Counted from the first letter of the stretch, positions 51,753 to 61,007 are shown. The stretch is DNA of 64,000 nt from Agreia sp. VKM Ac-1783 (GCF_900177765.1 NZ_FXWI01000003.1:806001-870000); one strand, 5' to 3'. A program made the numbers and translations. Notes: generated by a model from the letters alone, not told the origin.

Positions 51753-53888
51753 ATGCATATCTCGAAACTGAGCCTGATCAACTACCGCAATTTTGCAAAC
51801 GCTCGATTCGAGTTCGGCCCTGGTGTCAATACGGTCATCGGAGAGAACGGCACTGGAAAAACAAATCTCTTCAGAGCGATTCGGCTTCTTCTCGACGAGA
51901 ACATGCTCGCCGCTGCGTATCGGCTCAACGAGGGAGACTTCCATCGCGGCTTAGGGGATTGGAAGGGCCATTGGATAATCATTAGCGTCGAGTTCTCCGA
52001 AATAACGATGGATGAATCAGTGCAGGCTCTCTTCGTGCACGGCACGGGGAATGTCCATCACGCACCTGTCGACAAAGCGACGTTTAATCTCCTATTCAGG
52101 CCCCGCAAAGACATCCGCGTATTACTTTCAGCCATCACTAAAGGCGACATGTCTGCGATGCGTGCCATCCTGGACCCTCTCACAATTGATGACTACGAAA
52201 CAATATTCACCGGCCGAAGTCTGGCCGACTTCAACGACCCGGCTGTATACACCTCAATCGTTGGTGACTTTTCGAAAGCCATCTTTGCCGACCATGTCGA
52301 GTTTCCGGCGCTGGGTGCCTCGCTCCCGAGGCAGTTGGCGGTCGCTAAGGAGGTCTCGTTTTCTTTCATTCAAGCGCTCCGAGACGTCGTCCAAGACTTC
52401 CAGAACAATCGCGCTAACCCGCTTCGAGCTTTATTGAGGAGTAAGAGTGGGGAGGTCGATGCTGCGGCGTTCAAGACCATCACCGACAGGGTGCTTGACC
52501 TCAATAGGTCCATCGAAGAATGGCCGGATGTTGAGGCCATCCGTGGTGATATCAAGCAGACGATCAAGGATGCCGTAGGAGAGGCATACTCACCGTCCTC
52601 GCTGAATATTAAATCCGACCTTCCTGATGACGCTGATCGCCTCTTTCAATCGCTCAAGCTCTTCGTCGGGGAGGATGGCGAAGACTACGAGGGCGGCATC
52701 CACGAGCTTTCTCTCGGCGGAGCCAACCTGATCTATCTCACGCTTAAGCTCCTTGAATTCAAATATCAGAAGTCGAAGCAGGCGGTCGCGAATTTCTTAC
52801 TCATCGAAGAGCCAGAAGCGCACATACATACTCACATTCAGAAGACCCTCTTTGACCGCCTGAAGTATCCAGATACGCAGATCATTTACTCGACTCACTC
52901 GACTCAGATCTCTGAAGTCAGCAAAGTCGACAGTATGAACATAGTCGGTCGTGAGAATGGCCGATGCGAAGCGTTTCAGCCAGCACGAGGTCTTGATCCG
53001 AAGCAAATCGGACGTGTGCAGAGGTACCTGGATGCGGTTCGGAGCAATCTACTCTTCGCGCGTAGCGTCCTGCTTGTTGAGGGCGACGCGGAGGAGATCT
53101 TGGTTCCCGTCCTTGTTAAGAAGCTTCTCGGGGTAGGGCTGGATGAGCTCGGCATTAGCCTCATTAACATTCGAAGCACCGGCTTCGAGAACGTCGCTCT
53201 GCTGTTCCATAACGACCGGATACGAAAAACGTGCAGCATCATCACTGATCTCGATGAGGCGTTTATCGATACGACACCGAACGCCGATGACGGTGACTCG
53301 CTTGCGCGCTTTAAGCAGCGGGCGACCAGGTCAGAAAAGGCCGGGGCGGAGAGGAAGGCTCGGCTGGATGCCTTTGCTTCGGGAAACCGATGGGTTTCCG
53401 TGTTCTACGCGGACCATACCTTTGAGGTTGATTTCCTCGAGGCAGGAAATGAGGTAAGCGCTACTGGCGTAGTTGATGAGATTTACGTCAAGGCCGAGAC
53501 ACGCGCGACGGCTAAAGAGTCGCTGTCGTCATCCGATAGCTACAGGTACGGTCGCCGAATCCTCTCGATGGCTGAGTCCGCAGGAAAAGGCTGGTTTGCA
53601 ATCCTTCTCGCCGGCCAGATCGACGAACAAGTCAAAGTTCCGGGCTATATCTTGGATGCCCTCCGCTTTGCTCATCCGACAATCAGCAACGAAACATGGT
53701 TCAACATCATCAACTACCGAGTTGCACTGGACGAGGCAGCTTCTATTACGTCAGATGCCGATCGAGAGTCGTTCTTGACATCTCTCGATGAATTCCAGCG
53801 CGGTGGACTCACATTCGCCCAAATCAAGGTGGAGTTCGCGAGGGTTTTTTGGTCGGATCGGATCAACGACGTTTTGGAACGTTACTAG
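51753..53888 (+). CDS. gajA: Gabija endonuclease GajA (OLD-family ATPase-TOPRIM nuclease)
   Basis: A 711-residue protein. N-terminal ABC-type ATPase: ISKLSLINYRNFANARFEF, Walker A GENGTGKTN (about 30-38), signature-like LSLGGANLIYLTL, Walker B NFLLIEEPEAHIHTHIQ and ISTHS-like YSTHST. C-terminal TOPRIM: SVLLVEGDAEE (about 440-450) and IITDLDEAF. OLD-family nuclease immediately upstream of a UvrD-type helicase is the Gabija anti-phage system. The C-terminus is longer than the first described GajA. ATG at 51753. Confidence 0.88.
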   Translation: MHISKLSLINYRNFANARFEFGPGVNTVIGENGTGKTNLFRAIRLLLDENMLAAAYRLNEGDFHRGLGDWKGHWIIISVEFSEITMDESVQALFVHGTGNVHHAPVDKATFNLLFRPRKDIRVLLSAITKGDMSAMRAILDPLTIDDYETIFTGRSLADFNDPAVYTSIVGDFSKAIFADHVEFPALGASLPRQLAVAKEVSFSFIQALRDVVQDFQNNRANPLRALLRSKSGEVDAAAFKTITDRVLDLNRSIEEWPDVEAIRGDIKQTIKDAVGEAYSPSSLNIKSDLPDDADRLFQSLKLFVGEDGEDYEGGIHELSLGGANLIYLTLKLLEFKYQKSKQAVANFLLIEEPEAHIHTHIQKTLFDRLKYPDTQIIYSTHSTQISEVSKVDSMNIVGRENGRCEAFQPARGLDPKQIGRVQRYLDAVRSNLLFARSVLLVEGDAEEILVPVLVKKLLGVGLDELGISLINIRSTGFENVALLFHNDRIRKTCSIITDLDEAFIDTTPNADDGDSLARFKQRATRSEKAGAERKARLDAFASGNRWVSVFYADHTFEVDFLEAGNEVSATGVVDEIYVKAETRATAKESLSSSDSYRYGRRILSMAESAGKGWFAILLAGQIDEQVKVPGYILDALRFAHPTISNETWFNIINYRVALDEAASITSDADRESFLTSLDEFQRGGLTFAQIKVEFARVFWSDRINDVLERY

Positions 53889-53890
53889 AG

Positions 53891-55684
53891 ATGGTTGTCT
53901 GGGATCGCAGCTCGCTTAACGACGAGCAGATAGAAGCGGTGTCTGAACCTGAGAGCGTCTTCCTCGTCGCTTGTCCTGGCAGCGGGAAGACACGGACCCT
54001 CACTTATAAGGTGGCCAGCGAACTCGAGAAGCTTGACTCTCACCGCAAGTTCGTCGCTGCGATTACATATACGCACCGTGCCGCCGACGAAATCGAAGAG
54101 CGTATAGCGGCCATGGGAGTCGACACGTCTCAGCTATGGATTGGCACAATCCACTCCTTCTGTCTGGAGTGGATTCTTAAACCATACGGCATATATCATC
54201 CTGAGCTGGAGCACGGCTTTCGCATCATGGATTCGCACGACACCGAAACAGCGCTGACAGAGCTTTGTGCGGCTCAGAGCAGACCTTCAATCACGTATTT
54301 CGATTGCGATTATTACTTCACCGACTCCGGCATAAGGTTTGGGTGTCGAGATGCTGCAAAGTTGCCAAACGTTCGGCGGGTTCTACAGGATCATTTCGAG
54401 GCGATGAGGGCCGCGGGCCAGATCGACTTTGAGCATATTTTGAAGTACGCGTACGAGCTCATCCGAGATATCCCGGCGATTAGCGAAGTGCTTTCGAAGG
54501 TCTTCACCTTTATTGCAGTTGACGAATATCAGGACACCAAACAGATACAGTATTCGATCCTTGGATCGATTATTAAAGCCGCCGGGGGCTCTTGTCGAAC
54601 GCTTATCGTCGGAGATCCCAACCAGGCTATCTTCACCTCCCTGGGTGGCTACGCCATCTCTTTGAAGGACTTTCGATCGATCGTCGGCATACCGGTGAAG
54701 CCGCTGGCGCTGAGTCGGAACTATAGATCTTCTGAGCGAATCATTGAATATTTCGGGCGCTTCAACGTTCATGGAACAACTATTGTGTCGGCGTCGGACG
54801 AAGCTACCTACCCAAGTCAAGTTACGTTCGACGATCAGACAACGAGGAAGAACTTAGAGATAGAGATTGCCCGTTTGATACGCTATAACGTTCAAGATTT
54901 GGGTATCGCGCCTGATGAGATATGCGTGGTGGCACCATGGTGGGTCCATCTCGCCCACTTGACCCGCAACCTGGTCGCTCTCATGCCCGAGTTCGAGTTT
55001 GACGGACCAGGCCTCGTTCCTTTTTCTCGCGACATTGACAACTTCTGGTTCAAGTTGGCCAAGCTAGCGCTCACCGAGGCTTCCCCGCGAATGTTCGTTC
55101 GTCGGTTGCGGTGGGCGGGGGATATCCTCAACGACCTGGACATGGCAGGTATCGATACATCAAGGATCACGAGGCGCTCGCTTCTTCGGGAGTCTAATTC
55201 GATCGATCCTCCCGAGAACGAGGGGCTCGACTATCTGAGGTCGTACTATCGGACCCTTTTCGCACGTCTAGATATTGACTACTCGCAGTACAAGACCCTT
55301 CAAGACCACTACAACGCTTTTTTTGCAAGTTCCCAGGCTCGCATTAGTCGATTGGTCGCCGAGGGTGCCCCCTACGTGACCGACGTCGCAATGTTCCGAA
55401 GGGTATTTCGCCCGCGCTCCGGGATAACAGTTTCGACAATTCATGGGATTAAGGGTGCCGAGTTCGACACGGTGATCGCGTTTGCCCTACTAGACGGGAT
55501 GGTGCCGCATTTCAGCGATCATGACCAGCTCGATGGAGCGAAGAAGCTGATGTATGTGATCGGATCGCGCGCCCGAAAGAACCTTCACTTGATTGCGGAA
55601 CGGGGAAGGACGAAGAAGGGGAACTGGCCTGACTACGACACATCCGTCCCGCTCAAAGCGCTCAAGTTTGCCTACGACCGGTAG
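53891..55684 (+). CDS. gajB: Gabija helicase GajB (UvrD/Rep family)
   Basis: A 597-residue SF1 helicase: Walker A VACPGSGKTRTLTYK (about 27-35), VAAITYTHRAADEIEERI (motif Ia), AVDEYQDTKQIQ (DExQD motif II, about 213-220), LIVGDPNQAIF (III), and ISTIHGIKGAEFDTVIA (V). The start ATG at 53891 is two bases after the GajA stop. GajA and GajB together form the Gabija complex that nicks invading DNA when nucleotides fall. Confidence 0.9.
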   Translation: MVVWDRSSLNDEQIEAVSEPESVFLVACPGSGKTRTLTYKVASELEKLDSHRKFVAAITYTHRAADEIEERIAAMGVDTSQLWIGTIHSFCLEWILKPYGIYHPELEHGFRIMDSHDTETALTELCAAQSRPSITYFDCDYYFTDSGIRFGCRDAAKLPNVRRVLQDHFEAMRAAGQIDFEHILKYAYELIRDIPAISEVLSKVFTFIAVDEYQDTKQIQYSILGSIIKAAGGSCRTLIVGDPNQAIFTSLGGYAISLKDFRSIVGIPVKPLALSRNYRSSERIIEYFGRFNVHGTTIVSASDEATYPSQVTFDDQTTRKNLEIEIARLIRYNVQDLGIAPDEICVVAPWWVHLAHLTRNLVALMPEFEFDGPGLVPFSRDIDNFWFKLAKLALTEASPRMFVRRLRWAGDILNDLDMAGIDTSRITRRSLLRESNSIDPPENEGLDYLRSYYRTLFARLDIDYSQYKTLQDHYNAFFASSQARISRLVAEGAPYVTDVAMFRRVFRPRSGITVSTIHGIKGAEFDTVIAFALLDGMVPHFSDHDQLDGAKKLMYVIGSRARKNLHLIAERGRTKKGNWPDYDTSVPLKALKFAYDR

Positions 55685-56049
55685 CTGAGCGCTAGTGCGC
55701 GAAGAACACGTCCCTACCTATATATGGTTCATAGTGACCGAAGTCTGGAGGGTCACTTCACGTGTGACTGCAGCTTGCCGCACGACCATATGGAGCAGGA
55801 TCGAGCAAACACCGAAATTTCTCGAGGTCTGCTTAGTTCCTTACGCCGGGTTAGCGGACGCAACGCGCAGGATGTGACCGAGGAACTCACCCGGTAGGGG
55901 CTCGGGGACGATGCCGTCCTTCAGATCAGCCCAAATCCGGTGCCATCAATTCGTGCGGCGGCGGTTTGTGGACGATACGGTGCCCGCACAAAAGTGTCAT
56001 ACTCATGAAACGTCTAGCTGTAATGCGCTTCCAACCGAGGGGTGGAGTC
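55685..56049. other. Intergenic region between Gabija and the radical SAM operon
   Basis: It contains no convincing gene. A 60-codon open frame (55695-55877) lacks a good ribosome site. The final part (about 55960-56049) should carry the promoter of the radical SAM operon. Confidence 0.5.
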
Positions 56050-57150
56050 ATGAAGCGGTCCCTGATAATTGATACACAGGCAAGCTCTTGCTACTTCCGA
56101 ACGTCGGTCGAGGGTGATTCGAGAAAAGCACTCGTTCAAATCACCGAGCGGTGCAATCTGCATTGTGCCCACTGCTTCGTTTCATCGATGAAGTCCGGTG
56201 CTGATATGGACGTAACTGACTACGAATTGAAGGTCCTGCCAAGACTGATCGCTGCTGGAGTCGAGAGGGTTACGCTGACCGGCGGCGAACCGTTCGTACA
56301 TCCGAACATTCTCGAGTTTTGTAGAGCAACCATCCGTGCAGGGCTACCAGTCGGTATCTGCACCAATGCGACCCAGACAACACTGGCGCAGATGGCTGAG
56401 CTGTCCGAGATGGGCGACGTACACATCAACGTCAGCTTCGATGGCTTTCGCAGCGAGACGCACGGTAAATTTCGCGGTGATCGTAGTTCGTTCGATCTCA
56501 CTGAAAAGACCACACGTCAGTTCGCAAGCTTCGGATTGCTTCAGGGTTTACTTTCAACTCCGAATGCACTGACAGATGCTGACGAGTTCGCGGACCTATG
56601 TGAATTCGCGGCAGAAATTGGTGCTGAGTACGTGCTGATGAACCCGCTCTCGGCATTCGGACGCGGGATCAAAAGCAAGAACCGACTCGAAGCCGGTCGC
56701 GAGCGAATGCGCGCGATTGCCAAGGTGACCGCGCGGTTCAACACTACTTCGCTTGAACTCGTCCAAATCAGGTTTCCCAACGATGATCTTCCTTTGGGCG
56801 GGTGCGACGCAGGTAAGTTCGTTTACGTCTTTACTGATGGGGAAACTGCAGTGTGCCCGTACCTTGTCTTCGCGGCACGAAATCCGCTATCGCGTCATGA
56901 AGCTAATGAATTTCTTGTTTCGAACATTCTCGAAGCCGATGTCGCGGAGGACCTCGCCAACTATGACTTCCATTCGCGCTACGAGGTCGGCAATAACGAG
57001 ACCTGCCGGTCCTGTTCGCTCGCGGGAGGTTGCGGCAAGGGCTGCCCTGCTGCGGTCATTGCCGATGGATACCGGATCGGCGCAGTAGATGAGGAGCAGT
57101 GCCCTGTCGTAGGCCCTCGGCCGCTACTTGCCCTATCCGTGAAGGTGTAG
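56050..57150 (+). CDS. Radical SAM/SPASM-type protein, first gene of the three-gene operon
   Basis: A 366-residue protein. The [4Fe-4S] SAM motif is CNLHCAHC (Cys35, Cys39, Cys42), followed by VERVTLTGGEPFVHP (GGE motif), CTNATQT and NVSFDGF. The C-terminal SPASM/twitch region has GGCDAGKF, AVCPYLV and CRSCSLAGGCGKGCPA, giving auxiliary clusters. It is not viperin: the SPASM cysteines are present and the viperin motif is absent. The ATG at 56050 has GGTGGAG just upstream. It lies two bases before the TMK-like gene. It should modify a peptide, protein or nucleotide by a radical mechanism. Confidence 0.88.
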   Translation: MKRSLIIDTQASSCYFRTSVEGDSRKALVQITERCNLHCAHCFVSSMKSGADMDVTDYELKVLPRLIAAGVERVTLTGGEPFVHPNILEFCRATIRAGLPVGICTNATQTTLAQMAELSEMGDVHINVSFDGFRSETHGKFRGDRSSFDLTEKTTRQFASFGLLQGLLSTPNALTDADEFADLCEFAAEIGAEYVLMNPLSAFGRGIKSKNRLEAGRERMRAIAKVTARFNTTSLELVQIRFPNDDLPLGGCDAGKFVYVFTDGETAVCPYLVFAARNPLSRHEANEFLVSNILEADVAEDLANYDFHSRYEVGNNETCRSCSLAGGCGKGCPAAVIADGYRIGAVDEEQCPVVGPRPLLALSVKV

Positions 57151-57153
57151 CAA

Positions 57154-57756
57154 GTGTTCATCGCGATTGAGGGCCCGAATGGGGTTGGGAAGTCGACGAC
57201 TGTCCAATCGTTGGCTGAGCTTCTCAGACAATCCGGCGAAACCGTAATGACGACATCCGAGCCAACGGACACTGCGCTAGGACGGAGTCTTCGAGGTGGA
57301 GAGCTATACCTGACGGGGCCGATACTGGGCTTGGGGGTCGCTTTCGACCGGCTACTTCACGTCCAAGACGAGATCGCCCCGGCGATCTCGCAAGGATCGA
57401 TCGTGATCTCGGACCGGTACGTGCCTTCTTCCCTGGTCCTGCAGCGCATTGATGGCATGGATCAAGAATGGATAATCCAGGCCAATCGATTTGCGCCTGC
57501 TCCCGATTTGACCGTCTACCTAACTGGTGACCCGGAGGTGATGCAAGCGCGATTGGCCGCGCGTGAAGGGCGATCAAGACTCGAAAAGATGGGCAGTCCG
57601 GGACTGGAGCTTCAGTACTACCGGGACGCACGTGATCAACTCTTAAGGTTGGGATGGCATCAAGTGGAGGTTGATTGCCGCGACAAATCCCCGAAAATCG
57701 TAGCGGCCGAGATTGCCCAATATCTTGACCAGATCGAAACACCAGCGTATAAGTAG
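57154..57756 (+). CDS. Thymidylate-kinase-like protein, second gene
   Basis: A 200-residue P-loop kinase of the TMK fold: FIAIEGPNGVGKSTTVQSL (Walker A, residues 7-15), SEPTDTALGRSLRGGELYLTGPI, VISDRYVPSSLVLQ (DR(Y/F) motif) and a LID-like AAREGRSRLEKMGS. It starts with GTG at 57154, two bases after the radical SAM gene. As a chromosomal TMK must exist elsewhere, this one likely phosphorylates or regulates a modified nucleotide in the operon's pathway. Confidence 0.85.
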   Translation: MFIAIEGPNGVGKSTTVQSLAELLRQSGETVMTTSEPTDTALGRSLRGGELYLTGPILGLGVAFDRLLHVQDEIAPAISQGSIVISDRYVPSSLVLQRIDGMDQEWIIQANRFAPAPDLTVYLTGDPEVMQARLAAREGRSRLEKMGSPGLELQYYRDARDQLLRLGWHQVEVDCRDKSPKIVAAEIAQYLDQIETPAYK

Positions 57757-57761
57757 GGTAA

Positions 57762-58577
57762 ATGCTGTCAATCCTCACCTTAAACATCGGTGCCGCATCC
57801 CTAAAGCGTGCAGAACTCCTCTGTGATTGGCTGTCTAAGCGCCCCGAAGATGTGATCGTACTAACAGAGACCAGCGCCGGAGAAGGAAGCGCGTTTCTGT
57901 TCAGGCAGTTCGAGCGCGCGGGCTACGCGGTTGTATCCAGTGACGTTTTCAATGGAGATCGGGGAGCCGCGCTCCTGAGCAGAGTAGAAATCGATGTGAG
58001 TCTTGTGGATGCACTATCGGATATCTCGATTCCAGTTCGAGCTGCCGGTGCTGTCCTTCGATGTGAACCGGGTGTCACGCTTTTAGGGCTCTATGTTCCG
58101 AGTCGCGATGCCTCGCCCGCGAAGATCCAGAAGAAGCGGCTATTTATCGAGGAGATCGTTGAACGACTTCAGAGGCTGTCCGCGACATCGATTGCAACGA
58201 CGGTAGTCGGCGGAGACTACAACGTGATCCACCAAGCGCACGTCCCGCGTTATCCAAGTTTCATGCCATTTGAGTACGAATTCCTGTCGTCGCTCGAGAC
58301 TCTTGGTTTGAGAGATGCCCAGCAAATTATTTCGCCCAACACTCAGGTGCACAGCTGGGTAGGACGCACTGGGGATGGTTATAAATATGACTACTTCCAC
58401 GTGGGGCCATATCTGCACGACGGGGTCCAGGCTGTCGAGTACATCGACGAAACTCGAATCCTGGGGCTGACAGATCATTCCGCAGTGTCGATTTCGTTGC
58501 AGGGAATCGAACCTGTCATCCGTGAAGTTCGTGAGGTCGGACAGGCGGATCAAGAAGAACTAGGGCTTCTGTTTTAG
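57762..58577 (+). CDS. Endonuclease/exonuclease/phosphatase-family protein, third gene
   Basis: A 271-residue EEP-fold hydrolase: ILTLNIGAAS, VLTETSAGEGS (catalytic Glu), TVVGGDYNVIHQ (GD.N), KYDYFHVGP and ILGLTDHSAVSISL (final DH pair). It starts five bases after the TMK-like stop. The family includes nucleases, phosphatases and phosphodiesterases that act on nucleic acids, lipids or nucleotides. With a radical SAM enzyme and TMK it could cleave a nucleotide or nucleic acid, or undo the modification. Confidence 0.88.
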   Translation: MLSILTLNIGAASLKRAELLCDWLSKRPEDVIVLTETSAGEGSAFLFRQFERAGYAVVSSDVFNGDRGAALLSRVEIDVSLVDALSDISIPVRAAGAVLRCEPGVTLLGLYVPSRDASPAKIQKKRLFIEEIVERLQRLSATSIATTVVGGDYNVIHQAHVPRYPSFMPFEYEFLSSLETLGLRDAQQIISPNTQVHSWVGRTGDGYKYDYFHVGPYLHDGVQAVEYIDETRILGLTDHSAVSISLQGIEPVIREVREVGQADQEELGLLF

Positions 58578-59003
58578 GAGCTTGTAAATGCTTTATGGGG
58601 CTTAGCGCCTACGTCGCCGCTTCGATCCTCTGTCCGTGCCTGGGCGGTCACTCCGACGAAAGTTGTCGAGTGTTCGCCTGGGTGGCGGGCTCTTTTCAAT
58701 GGCCTCGACCATCTTGGGATCCTGCCCCACTGCTCGTATGGCTCTCGCGCACATCGCTTGGAGTATCAACATGACTACTCCGCATATTTGTTTGTCCCTG
58801 TAGCACGGGCAAACAACCGTCCGATCGCCGCCGAGCGTCGAGCAGGTTTCACTTCCAGGCCACACAATGACCCCTATTGAAGCGTTCGAGTCCCTTTAGG
58901 GTATGGCTAAATGGCGACATAGAGACCAAGGATGGTGTGTGCCGGTGACGTTGTAATTCTGACCATATTCGGTGTCGGACGGCACTGTCATACTGAAACC
59001 AAG
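58578..59003. other. Region with one doubtful minus-strand frame
   Basis: A gap between the EEP gene and the AlbA gene. A minus-strand frame at 58602-58865 (GTG start, 87 residues, Cys-rich VVCPCYRDKQIC and a very basic SKRRRRR tail) might be a small gene. There is no clear ribosome site or homology, and it may be chance. The right half should hold the AlbA promoter. Confidence 0.45.
58602..58865 (-). CDS. Doubtful small Cys-rich protein
   Basis: Possible 87-residue protein with CPCYRDKQIC, one weakly hydrophobic helix (VVMLILQAMCARAI) and an Arg-rich C-terminus. It is convergent with the EEP gene. Codon use is not convincing, and it is listed only because nothing else covers this stretch. 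Confidence 0.2.
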   Translation of the reverse strand: MWPGSETCSTLGGDRTVVCPCYRDKQICGVVMLILQAMCARAIRAVGQDPKMVEAIEKSPPPRRTLDNFRRSDRPGTDRGSKRRRRR

Positions 59004-60452
59004 ATGGACGAATTAGAAGAAACAGCTAGCGGGACACAGATTGATCTTTCGCGTGCGCCGCAGGGCGTGAAAGTTGCGTCGGCGCTTGTCGCTGCTGTTG
59101 CTGCGAGCGATGACAGGGTGGAGCGTCACTATCTTGAAGTCAAGAGCGATCTAGACCTAACGAAGAAGAACGACATCGCCAAGATCGCGAAGTTCATTCT
59201 TGGATCCGCCAATCGCCTTCCTCGTGTGGCCGCAAAAGCCTTCAAGGGATATGGCGTGATGGTCGTAGGTGTCGCACCCGGAAATGCCCACGGTGTACCT
59301 CCAATAGAGGTTTTGGAACTGGAAAAGATAATCAGCCAGTATTTAGGTGCATCAGGGCCGCGATGGGATGTCGTGCGTGTGCCGACGAGTGGTTCGAACG
59401 AAGTCTTAGTTTTTTGCGTGGAACCGCCAGAAGAAGGTCAAGACCCTTTCCTGTGCCGAAAGGAGGGAGAGGCTCTCGTTAATGGCCGCGTGTATGTGCG
59501 AGCAGATGGAGAAACGCGCGAGGCGAAGGCCGAGGAGATGGATCTCCTGCTGAAACGGGGGAAGTATCAGGCTGCACCCGAGGTGAGTTTTGCAGTGGGC
59601 ATTGTCGGCGTAGCTCATCCAGTCCAGCTCGACCAGGCGCGTTCGCTGGATGTCTACGTCGCGCAGACAAAAGCGCATCTGCTCAATGCACTGCCGCGTC
59701 CAGAGCCAGAGGCGACAGCAGCGACTTCACGTTTCAATCATGACGTTCTTGGCGCCGCTGCAGGAGGCGCTTCTGCGCGGGCGATGAGTGCAATTACGGC
59801 CGGCTCGTTTTTTCAAAATGGTCCTTTTGGGTCAGACCCGGAGACGAGAACCGAAGCGGAATACCGAGAGTCGATCGAGCAGTGGAAGAGGCTGATCGAC
59901 GAAAAGTGGCCGGAGGTGCCTGACATTCTGGCGAGCCAGGCGCTTGATGGTGTCGTTATTCGGGTTTCGAATGCCACAAAGGTGTTTTTTCACGACGTTG
60001 AAGTGAAGATTCATCTGGGCGGCGATGTCCGAGGTCTCGACTGGCGAGATAAATCTAGTGGAATTTCGAGAAGTGATTTGAGCCTGCCTTTCCCACCGCG
60101 CGTGTGGGGGCCTCTGCAACGCAACCCTCTCAATTCCGGAGTGCTAGGCGCGGGGCAGCTCTATAGCGCGGCAAGTATGCCGTCCACCTATCGCTCGCCT
60201 TTGCAATGGAAAAATTCGGGATCTGTCGACTTGACTCTCCGCGTCGGTGATTTGCGTCCAAGACAGACTTACGACTTCGATGACGATGAACTCGTTCTCG
60301 TTATGCCGCCGATGGCGACTGGCGAGGTACGCGGAACCTGGGAGATCACGGCGCGCGACCATAACGAGATCTATTCGGGTGAACTGACGGTGCCAGTTGG
60401 ACCTCGAGCCGACTTCACGAACATTGTCAGAAAGCTCTTAAAGGTCGAATGA
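59004..60452 (+). CDS. AlbA/Schlafen-domain protein
   Basis: A 482-residue protein from the ATG at 59004. It has an AlbA_2 (Schlafen-type) domain at about 30-200: ERHYLEVKSDLDLTKKNDIAKIAKFILGSANRLPRVAAKAFKGYGVMVVGV ... VRVYVRADGETREAKAEEM. The E-x-K pair (LEVK) is the conserved acidic-basic site. The C-terminal 250 residues look beta-rich and have no known name. AlbA_2 proteins occur in defence and regulation. Schlafens cleave tRNA, but catalysis is not shown here. Confidence 0.75.
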   Translation: MDELEETASGTQIDLSRAPQGVKVASALVAAVAASDDRVERHYLEVKSDLDLTKKNDIAKIAKFILGSANRLPRVAAKAFKGYGVMVVGVAPGNAHGVPPIEVLELEKIISQYLGASGPRWDVVRVPTSGSNEVLVFCVEPPEEGQDPFLCRKEGEALVNGRVYVRADGETREAKAEEMDLLLKRGKYQAAPEVSFAVGIVGVAHPVQLDQARSLDVYVAQTKAHLLNALPRPEPEATAATSRFNHDVLGAAAGGASARAMSAITAGSFFQNGPFGSDPETRTEAEYRESIEQWKRLIDEKWPEVPDILASQALDGVVIRVSNATKVFFHDVEVKIHLGGDVRGLDWRDKSSGISRSDLSLPFPPRVWGPLQRNPLNSGVLGAGQLYSAASMPSTYRSPLQWKNSGSVDLTLRVGDLRPRQTYDFDDDELVLVMPPMATGEVRGTWEITARDHNEIYSGELTVPVGPRADFTNIVRKLLKVE

Positions 60453-60560
60453 AACGTTCGTCCTTGGTCGGCATACAACGACAGCTCAGGGTCTCTCAAG
60501 CGCCGACCTCGAGGAGCGCACGTTCTTGCTTGAGCCGTGCAGAACCGGATCTGGTGGTCC

Positions 60561-61007
60561 TCACATCTTAACGACAGCCTTTATTGTCTTCGGATCTCGC
60601 CCCATAGCTCGCCCGATTGCATTCAACGACAGCCGCTGCTCGTACAGTTCTTGGGCTCGAGCAATCTCGCTTTTGCTCAACGGCTGGACACCCAGCGCTA
60701 TCCCTCGATGCTTCAAGTGCTTCGCGACTGTGCTGCGATGCACTCCATGCCGATTCTGTAGCTCATATACAGAACCGCCGGCCTTGTATTCGTTGACGAG
60801 CTGGTCGATAAAAGCGGGGGAGAGCTGCTTCACTTGGTTCCGTGTCGGCTGCTCATCACGCACCGACTTCGCCAAAATCCGCGTATATTCAGGACTCCGG
60901 GCAAAGTTGAACAGGGGTCGGGCTTGCTTCCTTATGTTCGCGAGCACATCGCTTTGGAGCACCAAAGGTTTGTCTCTCGAATACGGAGTCGAGTCGACGC
61001 AGGTCAT
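60561..61007 (-). CDS. HTH protein that may be the detached C-terminus of the recombinase
   Basis: A 148-residue protein from the ATG at 61007 (the frame runs to 61187). The N-terminal VDSTPYSRDKPLV matches VDSTLCSRDEHLV of the recombinase at 24070-24100. After it come FNFARSPEYTRILAKS and two resolvase-type HTH units (PAFIDQLVNEYKAGGSVYELQNRHGVHRSTVAKHLKHRG and SKSEIARAQELYEQRLSLNAIGRAMGRDPKTIKAVV). On excision the recombinase frame would run directly into this HTH part. It could also be an independent small regulator. Confidence 0.6.
   Translation of the reverse strand: MTCVDSTPYSRDKPLVLQSDVLANIRKQARPLFNFARSPEYTRILAKSVRDEQPTRNQVKQLSPAFIDQLVNEYKAGGSVYELQNRHGVHRSTVAKHLKHRGIALGVQPLSKSEIARAQELYEQRLSLNAIGRAMGRDPKTIKAVVKM

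Larger units (their letters stand above)
24066..60966. mobile_element. Integrative island (about 36.9 kb) in tRNA-Arg
   Basis: Bounded by tRNA-Arg and the serine recombinase on the left and the repeat of the junction on the right. It carries a VirD4/TraG-type ATPase and replication-relaxation protein (transfer module), regulators, a bacteriocin locus and several defence systems. Base composition and codon use become more AT-rich and irregular than in the chromosomal part, most clearly after about 38 kb. No relaxase, VirB4-type ATPase or replicase is recognised, so it is mobilisable rather than clearly self-transmissible. Confidence 0.65.

Noticed and set aside
55695-55877. 60-codon frame after GajB
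   Set aside because: No ribosome site, no homology and atypical composition. Treated as intergenic.
56050-57150. Prokaryotic viperin
   Set aside because: The protein has a SPASM/twitch extension with auxiliary Cys and the general CNLHCAHC motif. Viperins lack that extension and have their own conserved signature.
58602-58865. Strong claim for a Cys-rich toxin gene
   Set aside because: The frame is short, starts with GTG without ribosome site, and shows no homology. It is listed only as a doubtful gene.
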